A stretch of DNA of 64,000 nucleotides from Paenibacillus amylolyticus (lineage in GTDB: Bacteria; Bacillota; Bacilli; Paenibacillales; Paenibacillaceae). Below the pieces are notes generated by a model. That model was given only the letters and a program-made list of their open reading frames with translations, ran no database searches and was not told the DNA's origin. The translations under genes and the position numbers were made by a program. This document shows positions 26,740-35,969 of this stretch, piece by piece; positions within the stretch are counted from its first letter, which is position 1; each line of letters begins with the position of its first letter. The DNA lies in the NCBI RefSeq assembly GCF_001570725.1, contig NZ_BCNV01000001.1, positions 1,426,001 through 1,490,000 of the forward strand. Direction: 5' to 3'.

Positions 26740-27198
26740 ATGAGCGAAAAGTCGTGGCTTCACTCCAAGTGGATGCTGAGCATTGTTGCTTGCATGGCAG
26801 TGCTTTACCTACTGGTTATGGGCATTTTACTGTTTGTCAGTGGACGAACACCTAGCATGTATTATCAATATAATCTCATCCCCTTTGAGACGATTCGCCC
26901 ACTTCTTATGGAGAGGGAAAGGTACAATACAGATACCTGGGTCAAAAACCTGTTTGGCAATATCGTATTGTTCATTCCGCTGGGCATCTGGATTCCATGG
27001 TTGTTTCGGAGGTGTCGTTCGTTCCTGACCTTTACATCGACAGTTGTCTTGCTTCTACTGGGTGTTGAGCTCACACAATTAATTACGCGTGTTGGTTCGT
27101 TCGATGTGGATGACATTATTCTGAACACGATCGGTGCCTGGATAGGTTACGCCGTATTTAAGTTGTTTTTATGTTCACCAAGAAGGACTCGGAATTGA
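26740..27198 (+). CDS. VanZ family membrane protein
   Basis: 152 residues with about four membrane helices; the VanZ signature regions YNLIPFETIRPL (~45-56), NIVLFIPLGIWIPWLF (~73-88), GVELTQLITRVGSFDVDDIILNTIGAWIGY (~107-136) are all present. VanZ gives low-level teicoplanin resistance in enterococci, but most chromosomal homologues have no proven role. It may form a two-gene unit with the upstream AraC regulator. Confidence 0.88.
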   Translation: MSEKSWLHSKWMLSIVACMAVLYLLVMGILLFVSGRTPSMYYQYNLIPFETIRPLLMERERYNTDTWVKNLFGNIVLFIPLGIWIPWLFRRCRSFLTFTSTVVLLLLGVELTQLITRVGSFDVDDIILNTIGAWIGYAVFKLFLCSPRRTRN

Positions 27199-27204
27199 GC
27201 CGCA

Positions 27205-27232
27205 GATCGCGGTCCAGGACCGGGTCTTTTTG
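27205..27232 (+). terminator. Terminator after the VanZ gene
   Basis: GATCGCGGTC and GACCGGGTC fold into a GC-rich stem with a 3-nt loop, followed by five T. Confidence 0.7.
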
Positions 27233-27311
27233 CATAAGATACCTTTCACATGTTTACAAGGGAATCTTTTCGGATAAAACATATTAACGGCTTAATACAG
27301 TGAGCAGAGAT

Positions 27312-27507
27312 TATATATAAATTTAACTAAACATTTACACGAAACGGAGAGGACAGAAATAACCTGAAGAAGCGAAAGCGTGCGCCTTTATCACCGGATT
27401 TTCCCCTTATAAGGGGAATTCATAAAATCTGGGGATAACAGCGATCGGAAGGTTGTTCTGTCATCGGAGTGTCTAGTGTAAATATTCTTTCGTTCAATTT
27501 ATATATA
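27312..27507 (+). repeat. Interspersed structured repeat, copy 3 (short form), upstream of the GH13 glucosidase
   Basis: A 196-bp copy with both terminal inverted repeats (27312-27340; 27476-27507). It lacks the AGCTTTCT hairpin module of the long copies. The inner hairpin is TTCCCCTTATAAGGGGAA (27401-27418), the invariant 15-mer is at 27431-27445, and GACAGAA (27352-27358) pairs exactly with TTCTGTC (27456-27462). The right end is 19 bp from the GTG start, so the ribosome-binding region lies directly behind the element. Confidence 0.9.
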
Positions 27508-27526
27508 GAACAATGATGAGAGCGAG

Positions 27527-29218
27527 GTGGGCGATATCGTTTGGTGGAAAGAGAGTGTGGTCTACCAGATTTACCCGAGCAGCTTCAAGGATTCGGACGG
27601 AGATGGATATGGCGACTTGCAGGGGATCTATGAGAAACTCGATTATTTGGAGAATTTGGGTGTGGATGTAATCTGGCTCTGTCCTATCTACGATTCACCA
27701 GGACATGACAACGGATATGATATTCGGGATTACTACGCTATTCTGCGTAAATACGGCACGATGGAGGATTTTGATCGGTTATTGGCAGAGGCTCACAAGC
27801 GCGGGCTCAAGATCATGATGGATCTGGTGCTGAATCATACGTCGGATGAACATGCGTGGTTTGCCGAATCGCGTTCATCGAAGATGAATCCGAAGCGGGA
27901 TTATTATATTTGGCGTTCAGGCAAAAATGGCCAGGTGCCGAATAACTGGGAGTCCTATTTTGGAGGTTCGGTGTGGAAGCATGATTCGGAGACAAATGAA
28001 TATTATTTGCATCTGTATTCGGAACAGCAACCGGATCTCAACTGGAACAATGCACAGATGGCAGAAGAGATGTATGAGATGGTGCATTGGTGGCTGGAAA
28101 AAGGGGTAGACGGATTCCGTTTCGATGCAGTAGCGCATATCGCCAAGGCAGAGGGGCTGCCAAGTGCCCACAATCCGGATAATCTGCCGGTGGTTCCAGC
28201 GTATCAGCTCTTTTCCAACCTGGAACAGGTACACTCCATCCTGAAGAAACTGAATAACATGATCCTGAAACCTTACGGACCCATGACGGTTGGCGAGACT
28301 TCCGGACTTGGACCTGAGCAGGCGCTGGCTTATGTGGGGACGGATCGTGACGAGCTTAATATGGTTTTCCAGTTTGAGCATATGTTCATCGATGCCAAAT
28401 CTTCTGGCATTGGTAAGTGGAACTATAAGGAATGGAAACTGACCGAACTCAAAGAAATCATGAGCCGGTGGCAAACGGTTTTGCACAATAGGGGCTGGAA
28501 CGCCAATTACATGGGCAACCATGATCAGCCACGTCCGGTTTCGCGTTTTGGTGATGATGGTAAATATCGGGTACGTTCTGCTCAGATGTTGGCGACATGG
28601 ATGCTTACACTTGAAGGAACGCCCTACATCTATCAGGGAGAAGAGATTGGCATGACCAATGTCGCTTTCCCGGATATTGAACAATACCGGGATATCGAGA
28701 CCAAAAATTATTACAATCATTACATTGGTCAAGGTAAGTCGAAGCATGAAGTCATGCAGGCGATCTGGTTGAAGAGTCGCGATAATGCCCGGACGCCAAT
28801 GCAATGGGATGATACGGAACACGCAGGCTTTACCCAAGGTCAGCCGTGGATTCAGGTGAATGATAATTATTCTGAGATTAACGTCGCCGACGCCGAAAGT
28901 GATCCCCAATCCATTTTGCATTATTACCGTAAACTAATTGCCCTTCGCAAACAACATAAAGTGCTGATCTACGGAGCGTATGAATTGTTTCTACCGGATG
29001 ATCCGGATATCTATGCCTATACACGAACGCTGGATGATGAGCAGATGTTGGTCATTCTGAATTTCCGTGGGCATGAACCCGAGATGGAGTGGCCGGAGGG
29101 CTGGGATTCCGAGCATGCCAAGCTGATGATCAGCAATGTAACCAGACGATATTCTACCGATGAAGGTGCGATTCAGCTTCAGCCGTTCGAAACAAGGGTG
29201 TATCGTAAGCAGCGCTGA
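27527..29218 (+). CDS. Alpha-glucosidase, GH13 (oligo-1,6-glucosidase type)
   Basis: 563 residues, cytoplasmic (no signal), hydrolysing short alpha-glucosides such as isomaltose or maltose. GH13 regions I-IV are present: DLVLNHTSDEH (~101), GFRFDAVAH with the nucleophile Asp (~197-205), TVGETSG with the acid Glu (~255), and YMGNHDQPR (~327). The start GTG 27527 has a modest GAGAGCGAGG site. Its leader contains repeat copy 3. No transporter is next to it; close relatives are MalL-type enzymes of Bacillales. Confidence 0.92.
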   Translation: MGDIVWWKESVVYQIYPSSFKDSDGDGYGDLQGIYEKLDYLENLGVDVIWLCPIYDSPGHDNGYDIRDYYAILRKYGTMEDFDRLLAEAHKRGLKIMMDLVLNHTSDEHAWFAESRSSKMNPKRDYYIWRSGKNGQVPNNWESYFGGSVWKHDSETNEYYLHLYSEQQPDLNWNNAQMAEEMYEMVHWWLEKGVDGFRFDAVAHIAKAEGLPSAHNPDNLPVVPAYQLFSNLEQVHSILKKLNNMILKPYGPMTVGETSGLGPEQALAYVGTDRDELNMVFQFEHMFIDAKSSGIGKWNYKEWKLTELKEIMSRWQTVLHNRGWNANYMGNHDQPRPVSRFGDDGKYRVRSAQMLATWMLTLEGTPYIYQGEEIGMTNVAFPDIEQYRDIETKNYYNHYIGQGKSKHEVMQAIWLKSRDNARTPMQWDDTEHAGFTQGQPWIQVNDNYSEINVADAESDPQSILHYYRKLIALRKQHKVLIYGAYELFLPDDPDIYAYTRTLDDEQMLVILNFRGHEPEMEWPEGWDSEHAKLMISNVTRRYSTDEGAIQLQPFETRVYRKQR

Positions 29219-29316
29219 GATGGATAATCGCGAATTTTGCGTTGGTGAAGAGCTATGATTTATAATAAATAAAGTGGTTTTCAAATAATCAAAACATATG
29301 TCGGGAGGAATCCAAG

Positions 29317-30009
29317 TTGTTGAATATTACGTTCCACGGTCACTCCAGTGTACAGCTGGGCACAGAAGAAAAGTCTCTGATCATTGATCCCTTCCTGCGT
29401 GGCAACGAGCTTGCCGTCACAAAGCCGGAAGATATCGAGACCGATGTTGTGTTGCTGACACATGCACATATGGATCACATCCTCGATGCTGAACCGATTG
29501 CCAAAGCGAATAACGCCAAAGTTGTGGCTATTGTGGAGCTGGCTACATATATGTCATGGAAAGGTCTGGACACGCTTGGGATGAACATGGGCGGAACGGT
29601 AGATCTTGATTTTGCTCAAGCCAAAATGATTCAGGCGTTCCATACTTCAGGTATTGTGCTGGAAGAAGAACAACGGATCATGTATGCAGGTTTGCCTGCT
29701 GGATATATCATTAATATTGGTGGCAAAACCATTTTGCATGCCGGAGATACAAGTCTCTTCGGGGATATGAAGATGATTGGTGATCGTCATGATATCGATG
29801 TAGCTTTCTTGCCTATTGGTGGACATTTCACCATGGGACCTGAGGATGCGCTGCAAGCGGCCGAATGGTTTAATGCCAAACTGACCATCCCGGTTCATTA
29901 TGATACATTCCCTGTGATTCGTCAGGATGCGGAACACTTCGTACAGCAGCTGGCTGCTAAAGGTTTGGAAGGCCGTGTGCTGTCCCCAGGGGAATCCATT
30001 ACCCTGTGA
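29317..30009 (+). CDS. UPF0173 metal-dependent hydrolase (metallo-beta-lactamase fold)
   Basis: 230 residues. Metal-binding motif THAHMDHILDAEP is at ~49-61, HTSGI at ~109, HAGDTSLFGDM at ~144 and VHYDTFP at ~199. The family (YtkL-like) is widespread; its substrate is not known. The start is TTG 29317 (a second TTG follows at once) with GGGAGGAA upstream. A strong terminator follows. Confidence 0.9.
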   Translation: MLNITFHGHSSVQLGTEEKSLIIDPFLRGNELAVTKPEDIETDVVLLTHAHMDHILDAEPIAKANNAKVVAIVELATYMSWKGLDTLGMNMGGTVDLDFAQAKMIQAFHTSGIVLEEEQRIMYAGLPAGYIINIGGKTILHAGDTSLFGDMKMIGDRHDIDVAFLPIGGHFTMGPEDALQAAEWFNAKLTIPVHYDTFPVIRQDAEHFVQQLAAKGLEGRVLSPGESITL

Positions 30010-30051
30010 TGCACATTTAACCGCTGTTCAATAATAAATGGATTGATAGAT

Positions 30052-30099
30052 AAAGACGAATATCACGTCAAGATAACTGACGCGATATTCGTCTTTTTT
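30052..30099 (+). terminator. Terminator after the UPF0173 gene
   Basis: AAAGACGAATATC, CGTCA and their complements form a long stem with a 7-nt loop, then six T. Confidence 0.9.
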
Positions 30100-30248
30100 C
30101 GGTTTCAGGTTCAATTTTCACAGATAGAGTTGGTACAAATGACAAAAAGATTGAAATTCCATTGTTGAACTCCGTTTCGGAATGATATAAAAAGTTACAC
30201 GGAAACCAACGGGAAATCCGAATTGACCGCAAAACAGGGGGAGCGTTT

Positions 30249-31604
30249 ATGTCATTTGTGAAATCATTATTCTTTCAGATTATTGTAGCAGTAATCATCG
30301 GGATAGGCGTAGGCATCCTGTGGCCGGATCTGGGCAGTTTGCTGCAACCGCTCGGAACAGGCTTCATCAAATTAATCAAAATGATCATCGCACCACTGAT
30401 ATTCATGGTGATTGTGACAGGTATTGCCAAGATCGGTGATCTGAAGTCCGTAGGTCGCATCGGACTGAAAGCCATCGTGTGGTTCGAAATTGCAACTACA
30501 GTGGCGCTGGTACTCGGATTGGGAACAGCCAATCTGCTTCGTCCTGGTGCGGGAATGAACGTGGACCCTTCGACCATAGACGCAAGTGGCATCGAAGCGA
30601 AAACGAATGGTTCCGAGTTGCCACATACGGTAGATTTTATCATGAATATTATTCCGACAAGTGTTGTGGATGCCTTTGCACAAAATGCACTTCTGCAAGT
30701 ACTGCTCGTAGCATGCTTATTCGGGGTTGCGCTGGCAGCAACGGAGAGTAAGGCGAAAGAGAATGTATTGACGCTGATTGAGAACCTGCTCGGAATTGTG
30801 TTCCGCATCATTGGTTATATCATGAAACTCGCGCCAATTGGTGCATTTGGAGCCATGGCCTACACGGTAGGAGCTTATGGGGCTTCCACATTGTCGTCCT
30901 TTGGTCTGCTTATTCTGGCTTGTTACGGTGCAGCGCTGCTGTTTCTCGTTATGTTGGCACTCGCTGCCTGGTGGATCACCGGGCTGAATTTCCTGCAATT
31001 TGTGAAGTATACCCGCTCTGAAGTGATGCTGGCAATTGGTACCGGATCGTCAGAGGTGGTGATGCCACGCATGATGGACAAGCTCACCAAGGCGGGATGT
31101 GATCGTGCGGTTGTGGGGCTTGTAGTGCCGACGGGGTATTCATTTAATCTGGATGGCGCTTCGATCTATTTATCGTTGGCAACAGTCTTTGTGGCTCAAG
31201 CCGTAGGTATTGAACTGACGTTTGTACAGCAGATTACGATTTTGTTAGTGTTGATGTTAAGTTCCAAAGGTATGGCAGGTGTACCTGGCTCCGCATTCTT
31301 GGCTCTGTCCGCGACGGCGGTAGCCGTCAATGCCTTCCCGGTAGCAGCGGTTGCTCTGCTGCTTGGTGCAGATCGCTTCATGGATACAATGCGTGTCTTC
31401 ACGAACCTGATGGGTAATTGTGTCGCAGCATTCGTGGTTGCAAAATGGGAAGGCCTGCTGGATCAAAAGCGGATGCGTGCCGTACTATCAGGTGAGATAA
31501 GTGCTGCTGAACTGGAAAGGGAAGAACAGGCTGCCCTCTCTTTATTGAAGTTGAATATGCAGGAAAAACAGGGGGAAGCCGTAGTTTCACCGCAGATGTC
31601 GTAA
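30249..31604 (+). CDS. Dicarboxylate/amino acid:cation symporter (DAACS family)
   Basis: 451 residues, a polytopic membrane protein taking up C4-dicarboxylates or glutamate/aspartate with H+ or Na+. The family's serine-rich hairpin GTGSSEVVMPRMMDKL (~259-274) and the transport core FNLDGASIYLSLATVF (~301-316), plus SSKGMAGVPGSAFLAL (~339-354), are all visible. GGGGGAGCG precedes the ATG. The two substrate classes (DctA vs GltP) cannot be split by eye. Confidence 0.92.
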   Translation: MSFVKSLFFQIIVAVIIGIGVGILWPDLGSLLQPLGTGFIKLIKMIIAPLIFMVIVTGIAKIGDLKSVGRIGLKAIVWFEIATTVALVLGLGTANLLRPGAGMNVDPSTIDASGIEAKTNGSELPHTVDFIMNIIPTSVVDAFAQNALLQVLLVACLFGVALAATESKAKENVLTLIENLLGIVFRIIGYIMKLAPIGAFGAMAYTVGAYGASTLSSFGLLILACYGAALLFLVMLALAAWWITGLNFLQFVKYTRSEVMLAIGTGSSEVVMPRMMDKLTKAGCDRAVVGLVVPTGYSFNLDGASIYLSLATVFVAQAVGIELTFVQQITILLVLMLSSKGMAGVPGSAFLALSATAVAVNAFPVAAVALLLGADRFMDTMRVFTNLMGNCVAAFVVAKWEGLLDQKRMRAVLSGEISAAELEREEQAALSLLKLNMQEKQGEAVVSPQMS

Positions 31605-31720
31605 GAGGCGTTTGCTCGCTGTGGTGACCTAGTCATGTGACAGTAACTTTATAATAACAATCCATTACAACAGTAATAAACAGTAAAATACATTTAAGAA
31701 GTTCAACCAAGTTCAACCAA

Positions 31721-31774
31721 AAGAAACCGTCTGTTGCCCACTCCAATCGTGGGAAAAACAGACGGTTTCTTGTT
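31721..31774 (+). terminator. Terminator after the symporter gene
   Basis: AAGAAACCGTCTGTT and AACAGACGGTTTCTT are exact arms, with CCCAC/GTGGG inside. A tandem GTTCAACCAA repeat (31701-31720) sits just before it. Confidence 0.85.
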
Positions 31775-31891
31775 GTCCCAATACAGATATCATGGAGTTC
31801 ACGAACGCAGGGTCCAAAATAAATGTTACAGAGGAAAGAATAATGGGGAATGTGTAGAAGAGGCGAAGAATATACATATTATAGTTTCAAC

Positions 31892-31920
31892 TTGTATATA
31901 CATGTTTACTTATGTAATAT
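31892..31920 (+). promoter_or_regulatory. Trehalose operon promoter with TreR-type operator
   Basis: TTGTAT (31892-31897) and TAATAT (31915-31920) are 17 bases apart. TTGTATATACAT (31892-31903), overlapping the -35, matches the TTGTATATACAA half-palindromes bound by Bacillus TreR, except for the last base. Repression by TreR relieved by trehalose-6-phosphate is the expected control. No treR gene is in the window. Confidence 0.6.
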
Positions 31921-31980
31921 AGATATGAAGTTAGCCGAGAACATCACATAAGAGCATTACAATTTATTGGAGGCGTTAAC

Positions 31981-33702
31981 ATGAGTTCTAATAACACAAC
32001 TCCGTCATCTTGGTGGAAGACATCAACGGTGTATCAGGTATATCCGAAGAGTTTTAATGATACAACCGGATCGGGCACCGGAGACATTCGTGGATTAACC
32101 GAGAAGCTTGATTATTTGCAGCATCTGGGTATCGATATTGTGTGGTTGCAGCCGGTATATGTATCCCCCCAGCATGATAATGGGTATGACGTAGCGGACT
32201 ATTATCGGATTAATCCGGATTATGGAACGATGGAGGACTTTGACGAACTGTTGAAAGGTCTGAAGGCTCGTGACATGAAACTGATGATTGATATCGTGGT
32301 GAATCACTCCTCGACAGATCATGAGTGGTTCCAGCAATCCCGTTCTTCCAAGGATAATCAGTACCGGGATTATTATATTTGGAAAGATCCTGCGCCGGAC
32401 GGCGGTGTGCCAAACAACTGGCAATCCAAGTTCGGTGGACCAGCTTGGCAATATGATGAACAGACGGGACAATATTTCCTGACTTTATTTGATAAAACGC
32501 AGGCTGATCTGAATTGGGAGAATGAAGAAGTACGCAAAGCTGTACGGGATATGATCAAGTTCTGGGCCGAAAAAGGTGTAGATGGTTTCCGTATGGACGT
32601 GATCAACCTGATCTCGAAAGACCAGCGTTTCCCGGATGACGATGGTAGCGTGTCACCTGGTGATGGACGCAAGTACTACACGGATGGACCGCGTGTGCAT
32701 GAGTATATCACCGAGATGTACGATGAAGTATTCGGGCCTCACAACATGGTGACGGTAGGTGAGATGTCCTCGACAACATTGGAACATTGCATCCAATATT
32801 CGAACCGGGCTTCCCGGGAGTTCTCAATGACGTTTAACTTCCACCACCTGAAAGTGGATTATCCGAATGGTCAGAAATGGGAACTGATGCCGTATGATTT
32901 CGAAGCGATGAAGCAGCTCTTCAGTGAGTGGCAAACTGGCATGCAGGCTGGTGGAGGCTGGAACGCGCTGTTCCTGAATAACCATGATCAGCCGCGGGCG
33001 CTGTCCCGATTCGCCGATGATGGTGACTATCGTGCCGAGAGTGCCAAGATGCTTGCAACGACTATACACGGAATGCAGGGTACACCTTACGTCTATCAGG
33101 GTGAAGAGATCGGAATGCCGAATCCGGTCTGGAATGACGTCAGCGAATTCCGCGATATCGAATCGACGAACATGTATCGCTTGCTTCAGGAAGAACGGGG
33201 CAAATCCGCTGAAGAAGCTTTCAACATTGTAAAAGAGCGTTCCCGAGATAACTCGCGGACACCAATGCAGTGGAATGGAAGTAAGAACGCCGGATTTACT
33301 ACCGGAACACCTTGGCTGAAGGTGGATGAAAGGTATCCGTCCATTCACGTGGAGCAGCAGCTGGCTGACCCGGATTCAATCTACTACCACTACCGCAAAT
33401 TGATTGCCCTGCGTAAACAGGTTAACGTGCTGACTGACGGTCTGTATGAACGCCTCGACGATGCACATCCGGACGTATTCGCGTACGCACGTACCAATGG
33501 AAGTGAAACCCTGATTGTTGTATCAAACTTCAGTAAACGAGACGTCACGTTCTCGCTTCCGGAAGCGGTGTGGAATGATCATATTACAAATAAATCAGTA
33601 GAGTTACTCATTGGAAATACAGAGGTAGCGCCTGTACTGACACAGGAAATCTCTCTCAGTCCGTATGCATCCTATATGTGGCTTGTGCCACAACAGGACT
33701 AA
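31981..33702 (+). CDS. treA: Alpha,alpha-phosphotrehalase
   Basis: Cytoplasmic GH13 enzyme of 573 residues that splits trehalose-6-phosphate into glucose and glucose-6-phosphate. GH13 motifs: DIVVNHSSTDH (~98), GVDGFRMDVINLISK with nucleophile Asp (~198-212), VGEMSS (~259), and LNNHDQPR (~330). The stretch VINLISKDQ(R)FP and the long loop DDDGSVSPGDGRKYYTDGPRVHE after it are typical of phosphotrehalases, unlike the sucrose/isomaltose members. The ATG follows TTGGAGG. treP follows 28 bp later: a two-gene trehalose operon. Confidence 0.95.
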   Translation: MSSNNTTPSSWWKTSTVYQVYPKSFNDTTGSGTGDIRGLTEKLDYLQHLGIDIVWLQPVYVSPQHDNGYDVADYYRINPDYGTMEDFDELLKGLKARDMKLMIDIVVNHSSTDHEWFQQSRSSKDNQYRDYYIWKDPAPDGGVPNNWQSKFGGPAWQYDEQTGQYFLTLFDKTQADLNWENEEVRKAVRDMIKFWAEKGVDGFRMDVINLISKDQRFPDDDGSVSPGDGRKYYTDGPRVHEYITEMYDEVFGPHNMVTVGEMSSTTLEHCIQYSNRASREFSMTFNFHHLKVDYPNGQKWELMPYDFEAMKQLFSEWQTGMQAGGGWNALFLNNHDQPRALSRFADDGDYRAESAKMLATTIHGMQGTPYVYQGEEIGMPNPVWNDVSEFRDIESTNMYRLLQEERGKSAEEAFNIVKERSRDNSRTPMQWNGSKNAGFTTGTPWLKVDERYPSIHVEQQLADPDSIYYHYRKLIALRKQVNVLTDGLYERLDDAHPDVFAYARTNGSETLIVVSNFSKRDVTFSLPEAVWNDHITNKSVELLIGNTEVAPVLTQEISLSPYASYMWLVPQQD

Positions 33703-33730
33703 TCACATTTTATAAATAGGAAGTGACACT

Positions 33731-35749
33731 ATGGCAATCGATAAAAAACAGGTTCAGGAGATCGTCCGGGCAGTCGGTGGCAAAGAGAATATTGAAGCTG
33801 CTACACACTGTGTTACACGACTCCGGTTTGCCTTGTACGATGAGAGTAAAGTGGATACCGAAAGTCTGGATCAGAATGATCTGGTCAAAGGACAGTTCTC
33901 TTCTCAAGGACAATTCCAGGTCGTTATCGGACCTGGTCTGGTGGATAAGGTCTATGATGAGATGATTCAGATCACCGGGGGAGATCGTTCTTCCAAGGAT
34001 GATGTGAAGGCGGTCGCTGGTAAAAAGCAAAATCCAATTCAGCGAGCGATTAAAACGCTCTCGGATATTTTTATTCCAATTTTGCCTGCGATCATTACGG
34101 CAGGACTTTTGCTCGGGATTAACAATATTCTGACAGGTCCAGGTATTTTCTTTGATGGAAAATCACTGGTGGATGTCTATCCAGCCTGGAAGGATCTTGC
34201 GTCCATCATTAATACGATCGCGAGTACAGCCTTTACGTTCCTGCCGGCTCTAATTGGTTGGGCAGCTGTAAAAAGGTTCGGCGGCAGTCCGCTGCTCGGG
34301 ATCGTGCTGGGTCTTATTCTCGTACATCCCGATCTGCTGAGTGCATACGGTTACGCTGATGCCGTGAATGATGGCACGGTGCCAACATGGAATTTGTTCG
34401 GTTGGGAGATTGAGAAGATCGGTTATCAAGGGCAGGTTCTGCCGGTACTGGTATCGGCCTATCTGCTTGCCAAGATGGAGATTTTCCTGAACAAAAGGGT
34501 ACATGACTCCATTAAACTGCTGGTTGTTGCACCAGTCACGTTACTGATTACCGGATTCTTGGCATTTACGATTATTGGTCCAGTGACATTTGCCATCGCG
34601 AATGCAATCACTTCTGGCTTGATCTATGTTTACGATTCCTACGCGGCGCTGGGCGGTCTGATCTACGGTGGTCTGTACGCTTTGCTGGTTATCACTGGTA
34701 TGCATCATACGTTCCTCGCGGTGGATGTTCAGCTCATTGGTAGTCAGGGCGGAACGTTCCTGTGGCCGATGCTGGCATTGTCCAATATCGCACAGGGTTC
34801 GGCGGCACTTGCAATGATGCTTGTATTACGTGAAAAGAAAATGAGAGGACTCGCGGCAACATCCTCAGTATCGGCCTTCCTCGGGGTAACCGAGCCGGCA
34901 ATCTTCGGAGTGAATATCCGTTACCGTTATCCATTTATCTTTGGTATGATCGGTTCCGCGATTGGTGGTGTGCTGCTGACGATGAATAATGTTCAGGCAA
35001 CCTCCATCGGTGTAGGTGGCGTACCTGGATTCCTGTCGATTTTCCCTAACAAATGGGGCGTCTTCTTCATCGGCATGGCGATTGTTCTGGTTGTACCGTT
35101 TGTACTGACCGTTATTTTTGGTAGAGCCAAAATGAGAAAAGAAGATCGTAATGCAAGCAATGAAACCGTTGCTGAGCCTAAAGCGGCTACATCACAGTCT
35201 GCTTCGGGCGTTACCTCTTCGGCTGCAAATACAGATCCGAACCAGCGCACTCGCAGTGCGGCTCAAGTCGGGGATGAAGCCGTGAATACACTGGAAATCA
35301 TGGCGCCATTAACAGGCCAGGCCGTTTCACTGGAGCAAGTACCTGATCCGGCTTTTGCCGAGAAACAAATGGGTGAGGGTGTAGCGATTGAACCTTCCGG
35401 CAACGTGGTAGTTGCCCCATTTGATGCTCAGGTAGCTCATGTAATCAAAAGCAAACATGCGGTGATTCTTGAACATGCGAGTGGTTTACAGGTACTGATC
35501 CATGTTGGGATTAATACGGTATCCCTCAAGGGTGAAGGTTTCAATATGCATGTCGAAGCTGGCGAGCATGTAAAGGCTGGACAAAAGCTGTTGGAATTCG
35601 ATCGTAAGGTGATTGAAGATGCGGGATACCCGCTGATTACACCGATTATCATTCCAGATGGTCAGGATATGGTTGAACGGGTGGAAGTCACGACAGGTGA
35701 TGTTACATCCAATCAAAATGGTGTGCTGAAGGTTCATCTGAAAGGTTAA
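33731..35749 (+). CDS. treP: PTS system trehalose-specific EIIBCA component
   Basis: Imports trehalose as trehalose-6-phosphate. 672 residues: EIIB at ~1-85 with phospho-Cys in ATHCVTRLRFAL (~27), EIIC membrane part at ~105-465 (about ten helices), a polar linker (~470-515), and a fused EIIA at ~520-672 with the phospho-His in VLIHVGINTVSLKG. B. subtilis TreP lacks a fused EIIA, so this one would not need to borrow it from the glucose PTS. The gene is co-transcribed with treA. Confidence 0.94.
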   Translation: MAIDKKQVQEIVRAVGGKENIEAATHCVTRLRFALYDESKVDTESLDQNDLVKGQFSSQGQFQVVIGPGLVDKVYDEMIQITGGDRSSKDDVKAVAGKKQNPIQRAIKTLSDIFIPILPAIITAGLLLGINNILTGPGIFFDGKSLVDVYPAWKDLASIINTIASTAFTFLPALIGWAAVKRFGGSPLLGIVLGLILVHPDLLSAYGYADAVNDGTVPTWNLFGWEIEKIGYQGQVLPVLVSAYLLAKMEIFLNKRVHDSIKLLVVAPVTLLITGFLAFTIIGPVTFAIANAITSGLIYVYDSYAALGGLIYGGLYALLVITGMHHTFLAVDVQLIGSQGGTFLWPMLALSNIAQGSAALAMMLVLREKKMRGLAATSSVSAFLGVTEPAIFGVNIRYRYPFIFGMIGSAIGGVLLTMNNVQATSIGVGGVPGFLSIFPNKWGVFFIGMAIVLVVPFVLTVIFGRAKMRKEDRNASNETVAEPKAATSQSASGVTSSAANTDPNQRTRSAAQVGDEAVNTLEIMAPLTGQAVSLEQVPDPAFAEKQMGEGVAIEPSGNVVVAPFDAQVAHVIKSKHAVILEHASGLQVLIHVGINTVSLKGEGFNMHVEAGEHVKAGQKLLEFDRKVIEDAGYPLITPIIIPDGQDMVERVEVTTGDVTSNQNGVLKVHLKG

Positions 35750-35766
35750 TTGAGATAACAACAGGA

Positions 35767-35798
35767 TGGGGGCTGCATGATGTGCAGCTCCCTTTTTT
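35767..35798 (+). terminator. Terminator of the trehalose operon
   Basis: GGGGGCTGCA and TGCAGCTCCC stem with a short loop, then six T. Confidence 0.9.
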
Positions 35799-35969
35799 GT
35801 TGTGAGATCGTTATTTTTATGACCATCATGGTAAACTGTATATAAAATGGAAGAATCACATTTTTAAAATAATGGTGGGTGTAAGGTACCTTCTGACAAA
35901 GAAAGCTTCAGGCATGTTCGAGTAGTGGCGTTCATATGGTGAAGAAAGAGTTCCTAGAGGAGGAGAGCC

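Noticed and set aside
31701..31720. Tandem GTTCAACCAA repeat resembling the repeat family's terminal sequence
   Set aside because: Only about 15 of 18 bases match the terminal repeat and no core of the element is present, so a relic end cannot be distinguished from chance.
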